Shown: positions 39,672 through 48,016 of the stretch, piece by piece | Layout of the letters: every line of letters starts with the position of its first letter | Position numbering within the stretch: the stretch's first letter is position 1 | Assembly: GCA_022071955.1 (NCBI GenBank) | Contig: JAJVIM010000012.1 | Span: 378,029 to 442,028, forward strand | Direction: 5' to 3' | Length of the DNA: 64,000 nt | Origin: Anaerolineae bacterium | GTDB taxonomy: Bacteria; Chloroflexota; Anaerolineae; 4572-78; J111 | Translations under genes and position numbers: made by a program | The notes under the pieces: generated by a model | What the model was told of the DNA's origin: nothing | Databases searched by the model: none | Seen by the model: the letters and a program-made list of their open reading frames with translations, nothing else

Positions 39672-40499
39672 ATGCCAACCAAAGATCCACCTGCGCCGGT
39701 GTTTGTTGTTTCTGGCAATCTGGGCGCGCTCGGCGAACAACTGGTGCGCACCGGGCTGGCCCAGTTTGAGGGCGTAAAAGTTCCCGTAAAAATTGTGCCG
39801 CGGGTTCACCACGTTAGCCAGCTCAGCGCGATTGTTGACGAGGCGGCTCAGGCCGGGGCCACAATTGTTCACACGATGGTTAACGACCGGGTGCGGCAGG
39901 CGCTGATCGAGCTGGCCGGCCAAAAAAATGTGCCGGCCATCGATGCGCTGGGGCCGTTTTTGGAGCATATGGCCGCCCGGCTCAACCGCCAGCCGATTGG
40001 CAAACCGGGCATGTACCGCCAACTGCACGCCACTTACTTTGAACGCATTGAAGCCATTGAATTTACCATGACCCAGGATGATGGGGTCAATTACCAAAAG
40101 TGGCAGCAGGCCGAAATTGTGCTGGTTGGTGTGTCGCGGGTGGGTAAAACGCCCATCAGCCTGTACCTGTCGATGTTGGGCTGGAAGGTGGCCAATGTGC
40201 CGCTGGTTGCGCCCATAGAACCGGCAGCGGCCCTGTTTCAGCTCGACCGGCGGCGCGTGGTGGGGCTAACCATCGATCCCACCCAACTGCTGCACCACCG
40301 CCGCCACCGGCAGAGCCAACTGGGTGTTAGCGGCAAATCAGATTACACCGAAGTTGAAAAAATCTACAGCGAACTTGAATTTGCCCGGCGGGTGTGCCGC
40401 CGTGGCGGGTTCAAAATCATCGATGTGACCGACAAACCCATCGAATCCAGCGCCGACGAAATCATCGAGGTCGTATCGCGCCGGCTCAAAAGCGAATGA
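39672..40499 (+). CDS. ppsR: Pyruvate, phosphate dikinase/PEP synthase regulatory protein (PPSR/DUF299)
   Basis: 275 residues, ATG with AAGGGGG about 10 bases upstream. Diagnostic features are the P-loop-like VLVGVSRVGKTPISLYLSML near 155-175, VANVPLVAP, and GLTIDPTQLL near 215. The N-terminal half shows the FVVSGNLGALGEQL pattern. These bifunctional kinase/pyrophosphorylases switch PEP-forming dikinases by threonine phosphorylation. The target dikinase is not in the window. A zinc-ribbon gene follows 70 bases downstream. Confidence 0.9.
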   Translation: MPTKDPPAPVFVVSGNLGALGEQLVRTGLAQFEGVKVPVKIVPRVHHVSQLSAIVDEAAQAGATIVHTMVNDRVRQALIELAGQKNVPAIDALGPFLEHMAARLNRQPIGKPGMYRQLHATYFERIEAIEFTMTQDDGVNYQKWQQAEIVLVGVSRVGKTPISLYLSMLGWKVANVPLVAPIEPAAALFQLDRRRVVGLTIDPTQLLHHRRHRQSQLGVSGKSDYTEVEKIYSELEFARRVCRRGGFKIIDVTDKPIESSADEIIEVVSRRLKSE

Positions 40500-40569
40500 G
40501 CGCAAGTTTGTTGCAGATTACCGCTCGTGTTACAATTTGCCCAGTCCAATTGACTCCGGAATCATCATT

Positions 40570-41223
40570 ATGGAAATTTTGACAATCGCAATTATTGTGC
40601 TTTTGGTTGGGCTGGCGCTGGCGCTGGCCGCGTACCCGTTGTGGCAGCAATCCCGGCCGGAAACCCTGTTTAAAGTTACCCGCAGCGGCCAAACGCTGGA
40701 AGAATATCAGGCCCGCTACAGCGCCGCGCTGGTGGCCATTAAAGACCTGATGTTTGATTTTGAAATGGGCAAAATCACCGCCGAAGATTACGACATCCTG
40801 CTGACCCAGGCCAAACTGGAAGCCGCCCAGTTCCGCAAAAATATCGACCGGCTGAGCCGGAGCGATGGCCAGACGCCGCTCGATGCCGCGCTCAATCAGC
40901 AAATTGAGGCGCTGGTGGCCCAAACTCGACAGCAAACCGCTGGCAACCACCACGTGATTCCGCCGGAAGTTAACGCCGAAATCGAACTGCTGAAAAGAAT
41001 TGAACGCATCGACGCGGGCGGTGGCTGCCCCAACTGCGGCGCGGCCATCCAACCCAACGACGCCTTTTGCACCCGTTGCGGCCAATCGCTGGCGCAAACG
41101 GGAGCCGGTTTTTGCCCGCGCTGCGGCAGCCCGGCCCAGCCCGGCGACGCCTTTTGTACCCGCTGCGGCGGCCCGCTCAGTGTGTCTGTAGCGCCGCAAA
41201 ACCCCCGCAAAAGCTCGGCATAG
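40570..41223 (+). CDS. Membrane protein with CcmI-like N-terminus and two zinc ribbons
   Basis: 217 residues from ATG 40570; an upstream in-frame start lacks support. Residues 3-24 are a membrane helix (ILTIAIIVLLVGLALALA). Residues about 45-90 are helical, with DLMFDFEMGKITAEDYDIL resembling the helical segment after the CcmI membrane helices. Two CxxC-CxxC ribbons follow: CPNCGAAIQPNDAFCTRCG and CPRCGSPAQPGDAFCTRCG. A link to cytochrome c maturation is a guess from that resemblance. It is followed 12 bases later by the SGNH hydrolase gene. Confidence 0.65.
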   Translation: MEILTIAIIVLLVGLALALAAYPLWQQSRPETLFKVTRSGQTLEEYQARYSAALVAIKDLMFDFEMGKITAEDYDILLTQAKLEAAQFRKNIDRLSRSDGQTPLDAALNQQIEALVAQTRQQTAGNHHVIPPEVNAEIELLKRIERIDAGGGCPNCGAAIQPNDAFCTRCGQSLAQTGAGFCPRCGSPAQPGDAFCTRCGGPLSVSVAPQNPRKSSA

Positions 41224-41235
41224 CTGGACCACTTG

Positions 41236-42423
41236 ATGACGCCCAAAGCCAAAAAGCTGTTGCTCAACCTCCTGCTGGTCGCCCTGGGAATTGGGGCGGC
41301 TTTGCTGCTGTTAGAAATTGGCGCCCGGTTTATGCCCCCGCCGTTTGAAAACACCACCAACCAGGCCGAAGTCTGCTGGACCGAAACCGGCTGGCGCGGC
41401 CGGCCCGGCTATCAAACCACCGTTGCCACAGAAGGCTACGTGCAGGATTTAACCCTCAACCGCGCGGGCATGCACGATACAGACCATCCTCTAAAAAAAC
41501 CAGCCAACACCTTCCGTATTTTGCTGCTGGGCGATTCGTTTGTACATGCCGTCCACGTTAAAGAAGGCGAAACGGCGCATCAGGTGCTGGAAGACGCGCT
41601 CAATGAGGCCATCAAATCGCCGCGGGTGGAGGTGATCAGCGCCGGCGTGAGCGGTTGGGGCACCGGCCAGGAGCTGCTCTATTACCGCGCCGAAGGCCGG
41701 CAATACCAGCCCGATCTGGTGCTGCTGATGTTTTATCTGGGCAACGACGTGAAAGACAACCTGCCCGGCCGGGGCATTACCGCCGACGGCGTCAACTGCT
41801 ACACACCCTATTTTGTGCTGGGCAGCAACGGGCTTGATCCCGAACCGTGGCAATTTGCGCCCGGCCTCACCCCGGCCACCGGCCCGGCCTCGCCGTTAAA
41901 AAAAGCGGCCAACAACCTGCTGGCGGCCATTTATCGCCACTCGCGGCTGTACGCCCAAATTGAGCCGCTGCTCTCGCCCGCCGAGGTGAAGGCCAGCATG
42001 CTCGATTTTTACAGCGGCGACAGCCCCACCTTTAACTACGCGCTTAACCTGACCACCGCGCTGGTCAACCAGCTTCAGCAGGAAGTGCAGGCCGATGGCA
42101 GCCGCTTTGGCGTGGTGCTGGTTAGCCCGCTCGGGTTGGTAGAATTTGCCCAAATGGATTCCGCCGCCCGCGAAGAGGTGTACCAGCGCCTGCCAATTAT
42201 GCGCGCCGCCGAAAAAATCGACCCGCCCAATGTGACGCTGGCCAAACAGTTTGCGGCTAACGGCGCGCCCGTGCTCGATTTGCTGCCGCCGTTTTTGCAG
42301 TTCAGCGCAGAAACCGGCCGCTCGCCCTATTTTCAGCAGGACCAGCACTTCAACGTTGATGGCAACCGGCTGGCCGGCGAAACCATTGCTCGCTGGCTGC
42401 TCAACCAGAAATTGGCGCCGTAA
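41236..42423 (+). CDS. Membrane-anchored SGNH/GDSL hydrolase-like protein
   Basis: 395 residues from ATG 41236 (a TTG lies one codon earlier). An N-terminal hydrophobic segment (LLLNLLLVALGIGAALLLL) anchors or exports it. Block I is ILLLGDSFVHAVHV with the nucleophile Ser; block II has SAGVSGWGTGQELL; block III LMFYLGNDVKDN; the C-terminal DQHFNVDGNRLAGE supplies the Asp-x-x-His pair. Family roles include acyl-ester hydrolysis on cell-surface glycans and lipids; the substrate is unknown. Probably co-transcribed with the zinc-ribbon gene upstream. Confidence 0.82.
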   Translation: MTPKAKKLLLNLLLVALGIGAALLLLEIGARFMPPPFENTTNQAEVCWTETGWRGRPGYQTTVATEGYVQDLTLNRAGMHDTDHPLKKPANTFRILLLGDSFVHAVHVKEGETAHQVLEDALNEAIKSPRVEVISAGVSGWGTGQELLYYRAEGRQYQPDLVLLMFYLGNDVKDNLPGRGITADGVNCYTPYFVLGSNGLDPEPWQFAPGLTPATGPASPLKKAANNLLAAIYRHSRLYAQIEPLLSPAEVKASMLDFYSGDSPTFNYALNLTTALVNQLQQEVQADGSRFGVVLVSPLGLVEFAQMDSAAREEVYQRLPIMRAAEKIDPPNVTLAKQFAANGAPVLDLLPPFLQFSAETGRSPYFQQDQHFNVDGNRLAGETIARWLLNQKLAP

Positions 42424-42536
42424 CTTAAAAACGCTTGCAATAATTACCGGGAACCCGTTATAATAATCCGGGTTGCTACCCGCGAGACAAATAATGATAG
42501 TACCGCATTTGACCGTGAAACCAAAAAATTTCTCGC

Positions 42537-42566
42537 TTTTACCCCCTCCCCATTTTGGGGAGGGGG
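42537..42566. repeat. G/C-rich intergenic palindrome
   Basis: CCCCCTCCCCA-TTT-TGGGGAGGGGG forms a perfect 11-bp stem. It is one of several related elements in the window (others near 45010-45115, 57948-58130 and 62850-62995). It lies between the SGNH hydrolase and the antiporter gene. Confidence 0.8.
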
Positions 42567-42643
42567 CAATAAAGTTACCACGGTTTAATGTTGATCTACC
42601 CAAATAACTCCAACCTGAATTTCCCGGTGAAAAGGACGTTACG

Positions 42644-43768
42644 ATGGATGCAGTTACCCTGATTTTATTTATTTTGGGCTTTGTATTGCTCATTGGCGGC
42701 GCCGAGCTGCTGGTGCGCGGTGCTTCAAAACTGGCTCTGGCGGTTGGGATTTCGCCGCTGGTGGTTGGGTTAACCGTAGTGGCCTATGGCACCAGCGCCC
42801 CGGAACTGGCGGTGACCATCGGCGCAGCCACCTCCGGTCAGTCTGATCTGGCGCTGGGCAACGTGATCGGCAGCAATATTTCCAATATTCTGCTGGTGCT
42901 GGGGCTGGCGGCCATTTTGGGCAGCCCGCTGATTGTTAACCAGCAGTTGGTGCGGCTGGAAATCCCGCTGATGATTGGGGTTTCGATGCTGGTCCTTTTA
43001 ATGGGGTTGGATGGCAAAATTGGCCGGATCGATGGCCTGATTCTGGCTCTGGGCGCTATCTCCTACACTGTGTTTGTTGTCCGCAAGAGCCGCATGGAAA
43101 GCAGAGCCATCAAAAAACAATATGACGAGGCAATTGACGGCCAGGCAGCCAAAGCCAAAAATGTTAAAGATTTTCTGCTCCAGCTGGGCATGATCGCGGT
43201 TGGCCTGGCCCTGCTGGTTTTGGGCGCCGATTGGCTCATCAACGGCACGGTAGTTATTGCCGAAATTTTGGGGGTGAGCAAGCTGGTTATTGGCCTGACG
43301 GTGGTGGCCGTTGGCACATCGCTGCCAGAAATTGCCACGTCCATTATCGCCAGCATCCGCAACCAGCGCGACATCGCTGTGGGCAACGCCGTGGGCAGCA
43401 ATATTTTCAACATTTTGCTGGTGCTCGGTGTCACGGCGATGGTAGCGCCACTTGGCGTGGCGGTGTCGTCCGCCGCCCTCAAATTTGATATTCCGGTGAT
43501 GATCACGGTGGCCGCCGCGGCCCTGCCCATCTTTTTTACAGATTACCGGATTGATCGTTGGGAAGGCTATTTGTTTATGTTCTTTTACGCGGCCTACACC
43601 GCCTATCTGTTCTTAAACGCCACCCACCACGATTATCTGGACGAATTTATTCACGCCATGATTTACTTCATTATCCCGCTGACTATTCTAACGCTGGTGG
43701 TGTTAACGGTGAAGGCTTTTCTTAACAAGAATAACGGTAAAATCCCGGTCGTTGACACCCAGAATTAA
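42644..43768 (+). CDS. Calcium/sodium antiporter (CaCA family, YrbG-like)
   Basis: 374 residues, ATG with AAAAGG upstream. It has two inverted halves each with an alpha-repeat: VGLTVVAYGTSAPELAVTI...GNVIGSNISNILLVLG near 40-90 and VGLTVVAVGTSLPEIATSI...GNAVGSNIFNILLVLG near 215-265. The Glu in SAPE and SLPE are the ion-binding acids. About ten membrane helices. Exchanges Ca2+ for Na+ or H+ across the membrane. Confidence 0.93.
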   Translation: MDAVTLILFILGFVLLIGGAELLVRGASKLALAVGISPLVVGLTVVAYGTSAPELAVTIGAATSGQSDLALGNVIGSNISNILLVLGLAAILGSPLIVNQQLVRLEIPLMIGVSMLVLLMGLDGKIGRIDGLILALGAISYTVFVVRKSRMESRAIKKQYDEAIDGQAAKAKNVKDFLLQLGMIAVGLALLVLGADWLINGTVVIAEILGVSKLVIGLTVVAVGTSLPEIATSIIASIRNQRDIAVGNAVGSNIFNILLVLGVTAMVAPLGVAVSSAALKFDIPVMITVAAAALPIFFTDYRIDRWEGYLFMFFYAAYTAYLFLNATHHDYLDEFIHAMIYFIIPLTILTLVVLTVKAFLNKNNGKIPVVDTQN

Positions 43769-43813
43769 CAATGGCATAATCACCTGAGAATTTTACCAAA
43801 AGGAGCGCGTTGA

Positions 43814-43954
43814 ATGAATGGCCCGGTAATCCTGGCAATTGGCAGCGCCGTACTGTGGCTGGTTTCGTTTATCTGGCTGTACGGGGTGGCCAACCGCCAG
43901 AACGATCTGCAACAGCAGCTCGATGCCTTTGAGCGAACCACCGAACACCAATAA
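43814..43954 (+). CDS. CcmD-like small membrane protein
   Basis: 46 residues, too short for most gene finders. ATG at 43814 follows AAAAGGAG by about 9 bases. One helix (ILAIGSAVLWLVSFIWLYGV) followed by a charged coiled-coil-like tail (NRQNDLQQQLDAFERTTEHQ), the layout of CcmD, which helps release heme-CcmE in cytochrome c maturation. A strong terminator follows the stop directly. CcdA starts 235 bases downstream, and c-type cytochromes are encoded in the same window, which fits. The CcmD call is by layout only. Confidence 0.6.
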   Translation: MNGPVILAIGSAVLWLVSFIWLYGVANRQNDLQQQLDAFERTTEHQ

Positions 43955-43955
43955 C

Positions 43956-43978
43956 AAAACGCCCGGCGGGGCGTTTTT
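43956..43978 (+). terminator. Terminator after the CcmD-like gene
   Basis: AAAACGCCC-GGCG-GGGCGTTTT, a perfect 9-bp stem followed by another T and GTTT. It starts 2 bases after the stop codon. Confidence 0.9.
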
Positions 43979-44129
43979 GTTTGACCGAAACGATTTCGGT
44001 AAGAATTTATTAATCTATTCGTCTTACAATCGGGGTAAGTAAAGTTACTCCCCAATACTAACCGCATCTGCGAGACCATACCGCGCCCCACTAAAATTTT
44101 GCGGCGGCGGGTAGCGAGTGGCGAGTTGC

Positions 44130-44168
44130 TAACAATTCATCATTCACCATTCGTAATTCGTAATTGCA
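44130..44168. repeat. Short heptamer-type tandem repeats
   Basis: A run of ATTCATC/ATTCACC/ATTCGTA-type heptamers precedes ccdA. The same family, in the other orientation, occurs at 47966-48008. Such intergenic heptamer arrays recall the STRR repeats of filamentous cyanobacteria. Confidence 0.6.
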
Positions 44169-44189
44169 TTTCCAAAGGAGTCCATTTGC

Positions 44190-44924
44190 ATGGGAGTTGA
44201 AAACATCACCGTTTTTGCCGCCTTTATTGCCGGCCTGTTATCATTTGTGTCGCCGTGTGTGCTGCCGCTGATCCCGGTTTACCTGGGCTATCTAACCGGC
44301 TCCACCGTTGTCGGCGACCAGCCGCCAGCCCGCAAGCTGGTGTTCTCGCACGCGCTGATCTTTGTGGCCGGCTTTACTTTTGTGTTTGTGGTGTTATTTG
44401 GCGTGCCGGCCGGCTTTCTGGGCGGCAGCCTTGGCCGTTTTGCCGATTATCTGGTTTGGATTGGCGGCCTGCTGCTAATTGTGTTTGGCCTGCACACGAT
44501 GGGGGTCATCACCATTCCGTTCTTTAATATGCAGAAAAAGATGGAATACGGCCACGACCAGGCGCCCAGCTACATTCGCAGCGCCATTGTAGGGATGACC
44601 TTTGCCGCCGGCTGGACGCCCTGCATTGGCCCGCTGCTCGGCGCAATTTTAACGCTGGCCATTCAAGGCAGAGACATCGGCCTGTCGATGTTTTACCTGT
44701 TTGTCTATTCGATGGGGCTGGCCATCCCGTTTTTGGTCACCGCCTGGATGCTAACCGCCGCCACCAGTCGCCTCAAAAAGCTCAACCGCTACATGGGCAC
44801 CATCGAGCGGTTAAGCGGCGCGTTTATTATCATCGTCGGGGTGCTGTTGCTCACGGGCACGTTCACTTACCTCAACACTATTTTCAACCGCTTCACCCCG
44901 GAGTGGCTGCTCCAATTCAGCTAA
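44190..44924 (+). CDS. ccdA: Cytochrome c biogenesis/thiol reductant transporter CcdA
   Basis: 244 residues, ATG with AAAGGAG about 9 bases upstream. Six membrane helices in two similar halves, each with a redox Cys near a Pro: LSFVSPCVLPLIPVYLGYL and AAGWTPCIGPLLGAILTLA. CcdA carries electrons from cytoplasmic thioredoxin across the membrane to TlpA/ResA-type proteins. In this window the obvious partners are TrxB on the inside and the TlpA-peroxiredoxin selenoprotein candidate on the outside, and NrfHA is a product needing reduced heme-binding cysteines. Confidence 0.93.
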   Translation: MGVENITVFAAFIAGLLSFVSPCVLPLIPVYLGYLTGSTVVGDQPPARKLVFSHALIFVAGFTFVFVVLFGVPAGFLGGSLGRFADYLVWIGGLLLIVFGLHTMGVITIPFFNMQKKMEYGHDQAPSYIRSAIVGMTFAAGWTPCIGPLLGAILTLAIQGRDIGLSMFYLFVYSMGLAIPFLVTAWMLTAATSRLKKLNRYMGTIERLSGAFIIIVGVLLLTGTFTYLNTIFNRFTPEWLLQFS

Positions 44925-44963
44925 AAAAAGGCGGCGAGGGCTTTGGCTCCCGCCGCTTTTTTT
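44923..44963 (+). terminator. Terminator after ccdA
   Basis: A-run plus GCGGCG pairing with CGCCGC and a run of seven T; the inner stem continues with GGGC/GCTC. It begins at the ccdA stop. Confidence 0.9.
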
Positions 44964-45007
44964 AGTAGCTAACTTGCTTGGATGCTGTTAAATTGATCTG
45001 GTCTGAT

Positions 45008-45115
45008 CATTTTTGCCCCCACCCCCTAACCCCCTAACCCAAAATGGGGGAGGGGAAAACTGACCACAAAAGACAACTCCCCCCTCCCTTTGGGAAGGGG
45101 GGCAGGGGGGATGGG
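45008..45115. repeat. G/C-rich intergenic element
   Basis: A C-rich tract (CCCCCTAACCC repeated) followed by GGGGGAGGGG, a short spacer, and a second palindrome CCCCCTCCC-TTT-GGGAAGGGG. Same family as the elements near 42537, 57948 and 62850 but without a central long hairpin. Confidence 0.7.
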
Positions 45116-45130
45116 GGCGAAGCAAAACCT

Positions 45131-47953
45131 CTACTTGGCCATGCCGGCCAACGCCTCAAACGCCGGCGTATTCAAAATACTGAAATTGGCCAGTTCGGTG
45201 CCTTTGGCCGTTTCGCCGTAATCCAGATTCCACAAAAACATGGGGCCAACCCAGCCCCACTGTTTGGCCAGTTGGTAGGCTTCCACAATCCACTGGGCCT
45301 GTTCTTCCGGCGTGTTATCGCGAGCATACTCGTAGCCCGGCTGCGGGTTGCCGGAGACCGCCCAGCCAAATTCGGTGGGCACAATTGCTTTGTCGCCGTC
45401 GCCGTTGGCCACCATCACCTCGCGATAGCCCTCCATTGTGCCGCGAAAACACCAACTGTGGTGCCGGTTTTCAAACGGGCCGCGGAAGTTGGCCTGCGCA
45501 TCGGCCACCGTGCGCCAGTCGCCGAGAGCCGGGCAGTTGTAGCCGCTGGGATGCGCGCCCAGCGCGTCAAAATAGCCTTTGGCTCCGGCGGCGTACATCC
45601 CCTGCAAATATTCAACATCGTCTTTGGCCAGATCACCCACGTTGCCGGCCGGGGTGAGCGCCCCGCTAACCACGATCATATCCGGGTTGGCGGCCTTGAT
45701 GGCCCGGTACGAACGCTGCAACAAATCCACATATTTGGCCGGGTCGATACGGCCCGCGCCGCCGGCTTCGTACCACAGATTTTGCTCGTTCCACACTTCA
45801 ATGGCCTGCACCCGGCCCCGGTAGCGCTCGGCCACCAGCGCTACAAAACGGGCGTACTGGTCGGGATCGGCCGGCGGGCCTTCCACGCTTTTGTCGTCAT
45901 CAAAAGGGCGCGCCCAATCCGGCGCTTTGGGAATGCTCAGCAGCACTCTGATGCCGTTGGCCGAATAGGCGTTGATAATTTCATCCCACATTCCCCACGA
46001 AAAATCGTTGGGTTTTGATTCGACATCTTTCCAGGCCATCTGGAATTTGATCCAGTTAAAGCCCAGCCGCTGGATGGCAGCGATGTTGCCGCCGGTGTTA
46101 CCGCGCGGGTCGGCCTGAATCCCGTACCCAAACGGCACGTTGACCGGCTTCACCGCCGGCGGCGGGGGTGCGGCCGGTTGTTGGGGTGGCGGCTGGCTGG
46201 CCGGCGCAGCCGGTCGTGGGGTGGGGGTTGGGCTGGGTGTGGGCGATGGCGTGCGCGTAGGGCGCGGCGTACGCGTGGGAGTGGGCGTGTTGGTTGGCGT
46301 GGGGGTGGGGGTAGACACCAGCACCACCAGCGTACCGCGCGGCAGCGGCTGGCCGCTCTGATTGGCGGCGATGGCCGCGGCTACCTCAAACTGACCGCCC
46401 TGTTCCGGCGCAGTCCATACAAACTGCGGCTGGCGTAAATCGACGGTGGCTTCGGCCAGCAGCGTACTCTGCTCGCTCTGCACCCGCCACACCACCGAAT
46501 ATTCGCGATCAGCCGCGGCTACCGCCTGCTCGGCCAGGGCCGTGTCCAGCGCGACCAGCGCCGGCTGGCTGTTGGCCGGATCGGTTTGCACGGTTACGCC
46601 GCCCAGCCGAAACTGCTGAGCCAGCGCCAGCGCCGGGGCCACCAGCGCCGTATTGGCCAAATAAATAGTGTGATGCCGGTTCTCATCGTCCACAAAGGCC
46701 AGCCAGTACGCCCCCGAAGCCTCGTCCAGCCGCAAGCCGGTTGAGGCCGGCGGTTCGATCAGCGTAAATTCAAGTTTTTGGCCGGGCTGAATTTCTGCCG
46801 GGGCGTTGAGCAGGGCCATCTCGCCCAGCCGGGTCAGCAACTCCTCGTCGCTCAAATCACGCACGCGGCCGCCCACCCACTCGCTGTTGGTGGTGCGCAC
46901 CAGCAGTTGCAACTTGTGGCGCTCCACCCGGGCGCTGAGCCAGGCCAGCAGGCCGGCCATGTCGCCATCGGCGGCGTAACTGGCGGTAGGCGGCAGGCCC
47001 GGCACAACCAAAACATCGACCAGCGGCCCAATCGCGGCCACGTCAAACGGTCCCACGTCCCAGCCGGTGCTGGTCTTTTGCGGCGCGGCCAGGCGCACCG
47101 CCAGTTGCGAGTCGGCGGGCAGGGCAGCGCGGAGTTCGGTTAAAAACTCAACAAACACCGCTTCCGGCGCGGCGTCCGGCAATTCGTAATCCAGTTCGAT
47201 GCCGTTGTAAGCGGCGGCAAATTTGGCCAGCGCCAAAATATGCGCCTGCCGGACGCCGGCATCGCCGAGCAATTTATCGAGCGGCGTTACTTCATCGCCG
47301 CGGCGGTTGCTGATGACCGGCCGCACCGGCACATCCGCCCCGGACTCAGCCGGCTCGCCGTCCAGCGAGCCATCGGCCTGCACCCACACTCCACCCGGCG
47401 TCAGTTGGTTCACCCCGGCGGGCAGCGTGGCGTCGCCGGGATCGTTCAACGCCACGCCGGGCGTAGCGGCAGACTGCAGCAAAGTAACCGCTTCCGGCAG
47501 CGGGTTGAGCGTGGCGGTCAGCGCGCCGCCCTCAAGTTGAGCCGGCAGCCAGCGCCAGCCCCCCCCGTTTTGCAGCACGTACAGTTCCGGGGCGGCAGCG
47601 CCGGTGGGCAGCGGCAGCATCACCCGCACCGATTGCGGCTGCTGGCCGCGCTGGTCAATCCGGTAAACCGGGCCGGCGGCGGTTAAATAGGGCGGCACGG
47701 CGGGAGGATTGTTGTCGCTGTAAAAATTGAGCCAGCTTGTGCCGCCCACCGCGCCCGGCGGAATTTGCAGCGCCGCGCCGTCGGCGGCCTGCACCGCGCC
47801 ACCGGCCGCACCAATCGGCTGGAAGCCGGAATTGCTCAGCCGGTCAACTAAAGAAATGGGCGGCAGCAACAAAATGATCACAATGAGAACGGCAATTAGA
47901 ATATAGAGGGCAATTTGGCCGGCAGATTGGCGGGAGGCTGTTTTTTCTGGCAT
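45131..47953 (-). CDS. Exported two-domain protein: GH18-like domain plus clan-A glycoside hydrolase-like domain
   Basis: 940 residues, ATG at 47953 with AAGGTGAG upstream. N-terminal membrane helix (ALYILIAVLIVIILLLPP). Residues about 190-430 resemble a GH18/YaaH-type barrel: KFAAAYNGIELDYELP has the DxxDxDxE-like motif, with Glu for the first acid. A Thr/Pro linker (PTPTPTNTPTPTRTP) spans about 545-610. The C-terminal 320 residues are a TIM barrel like GH39/GH5: FGYGIQADPRG, LGFNWIKFQMAWKDVE, acid/base Glu in IEVWNEQNLWYE, LGAHPSGY, and the nucleophile Glu in PTEFGWAVSG. Likely acts on an extracellular polysaccharide. Confidence 0.75.
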   Translation of the reverse strand: MPEKTASRQSAGQIALYILIAVLIVIILLLPPISLVDRLSNSGFQPIGAAGGAVQAADGAALQIPPGAVGGTSWLNFYSDNNPPAVPPYLTAAGPVYRIDQRGQQPQSVRVMLPLPTGAAAPELYVLQNGGGWRWLPAQLEGGALTATLNPLPEAVTLLQSAATPGVALNDPGDATLPAGVNQLTPGGVWVQADGSLDGEPAESGADVPVRPVISNRRGDEVTPLDKLLGDAGVRQAHILALAKFAAAYNGIELDYELPDAAPEAVFVEFLTELRAALPADSQLAVRLAAPQKTSTGWDVGPFDVAAIGPLVDVLVVPGLPPTASYAADGDMAGLLAWLSARVERHKLQLLVRTTNSEWVGGRVRDLSDEELLTRLGEMALLNAPAEIQPGQKLEFTLIEPPASTGLRLDEASGAYWLAFVDDENRHHTIYLANTALVAPALALAQQFRLGGVTVQTDPANSQPALVALDTALAEQAVAAADREYSVVWRVQSEQSTLLAEATVDLRQPQFVWTAPEQGGQFEVAAAIAANQSGQPLPRGTLVVLVSTPTPTPTNTPTPTRTPRPTRTPSPTPSPTPTPRPAAPASQPPPQQPAAPPPPAVKPVNVPFGYGIQADPRGNTGGNIAAIQRLGFNWIKFQMAWKDVESKPNDFSWGMWDEIINAYSANGIRVLLSIPKAPDWARPFDDDKSVEGPPADPDQYARFVALVAERYRGRVQAIEVWNEQNLWYEAGGAGRIDPAKYVDLLQRSYRAIKAANPDMIVVSGALTPAGNVGDLAKDDVEYLQGMYAAGAKGYFDALGAHPSGYNCPALGDWRTVADAQANFRGPFENRHHSWCFRGTMEGYREVMVANGDGDKAIVPTEFGWAVSGNPQPGYEYARDNTPEEQAQWIVEAYQLAKQWGWVGPMFLWNLDYGETAKGTELANFSILNTPAFEALAGMAK

Positions 47954-47965
47954 GGCTCACCTTGT

Positions 47966-48008
47966 GAATGACGAATTAACAATGACGAATGACGAATTAA
48001 CAATGATC
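47966..48008. repeat. Short tandem repeats upstream of the glycoside hydrolase gene
   Basis: AATGACGAATTAACAATGACG is followed by a second AATGACGAATTAACAATG. On the minus strand this is the ATTCGTC/ATTCGTA heptamer family seen at 44130-44168. Confidence 0.7.
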
Positions 48009-48016
48009 AACAACAA

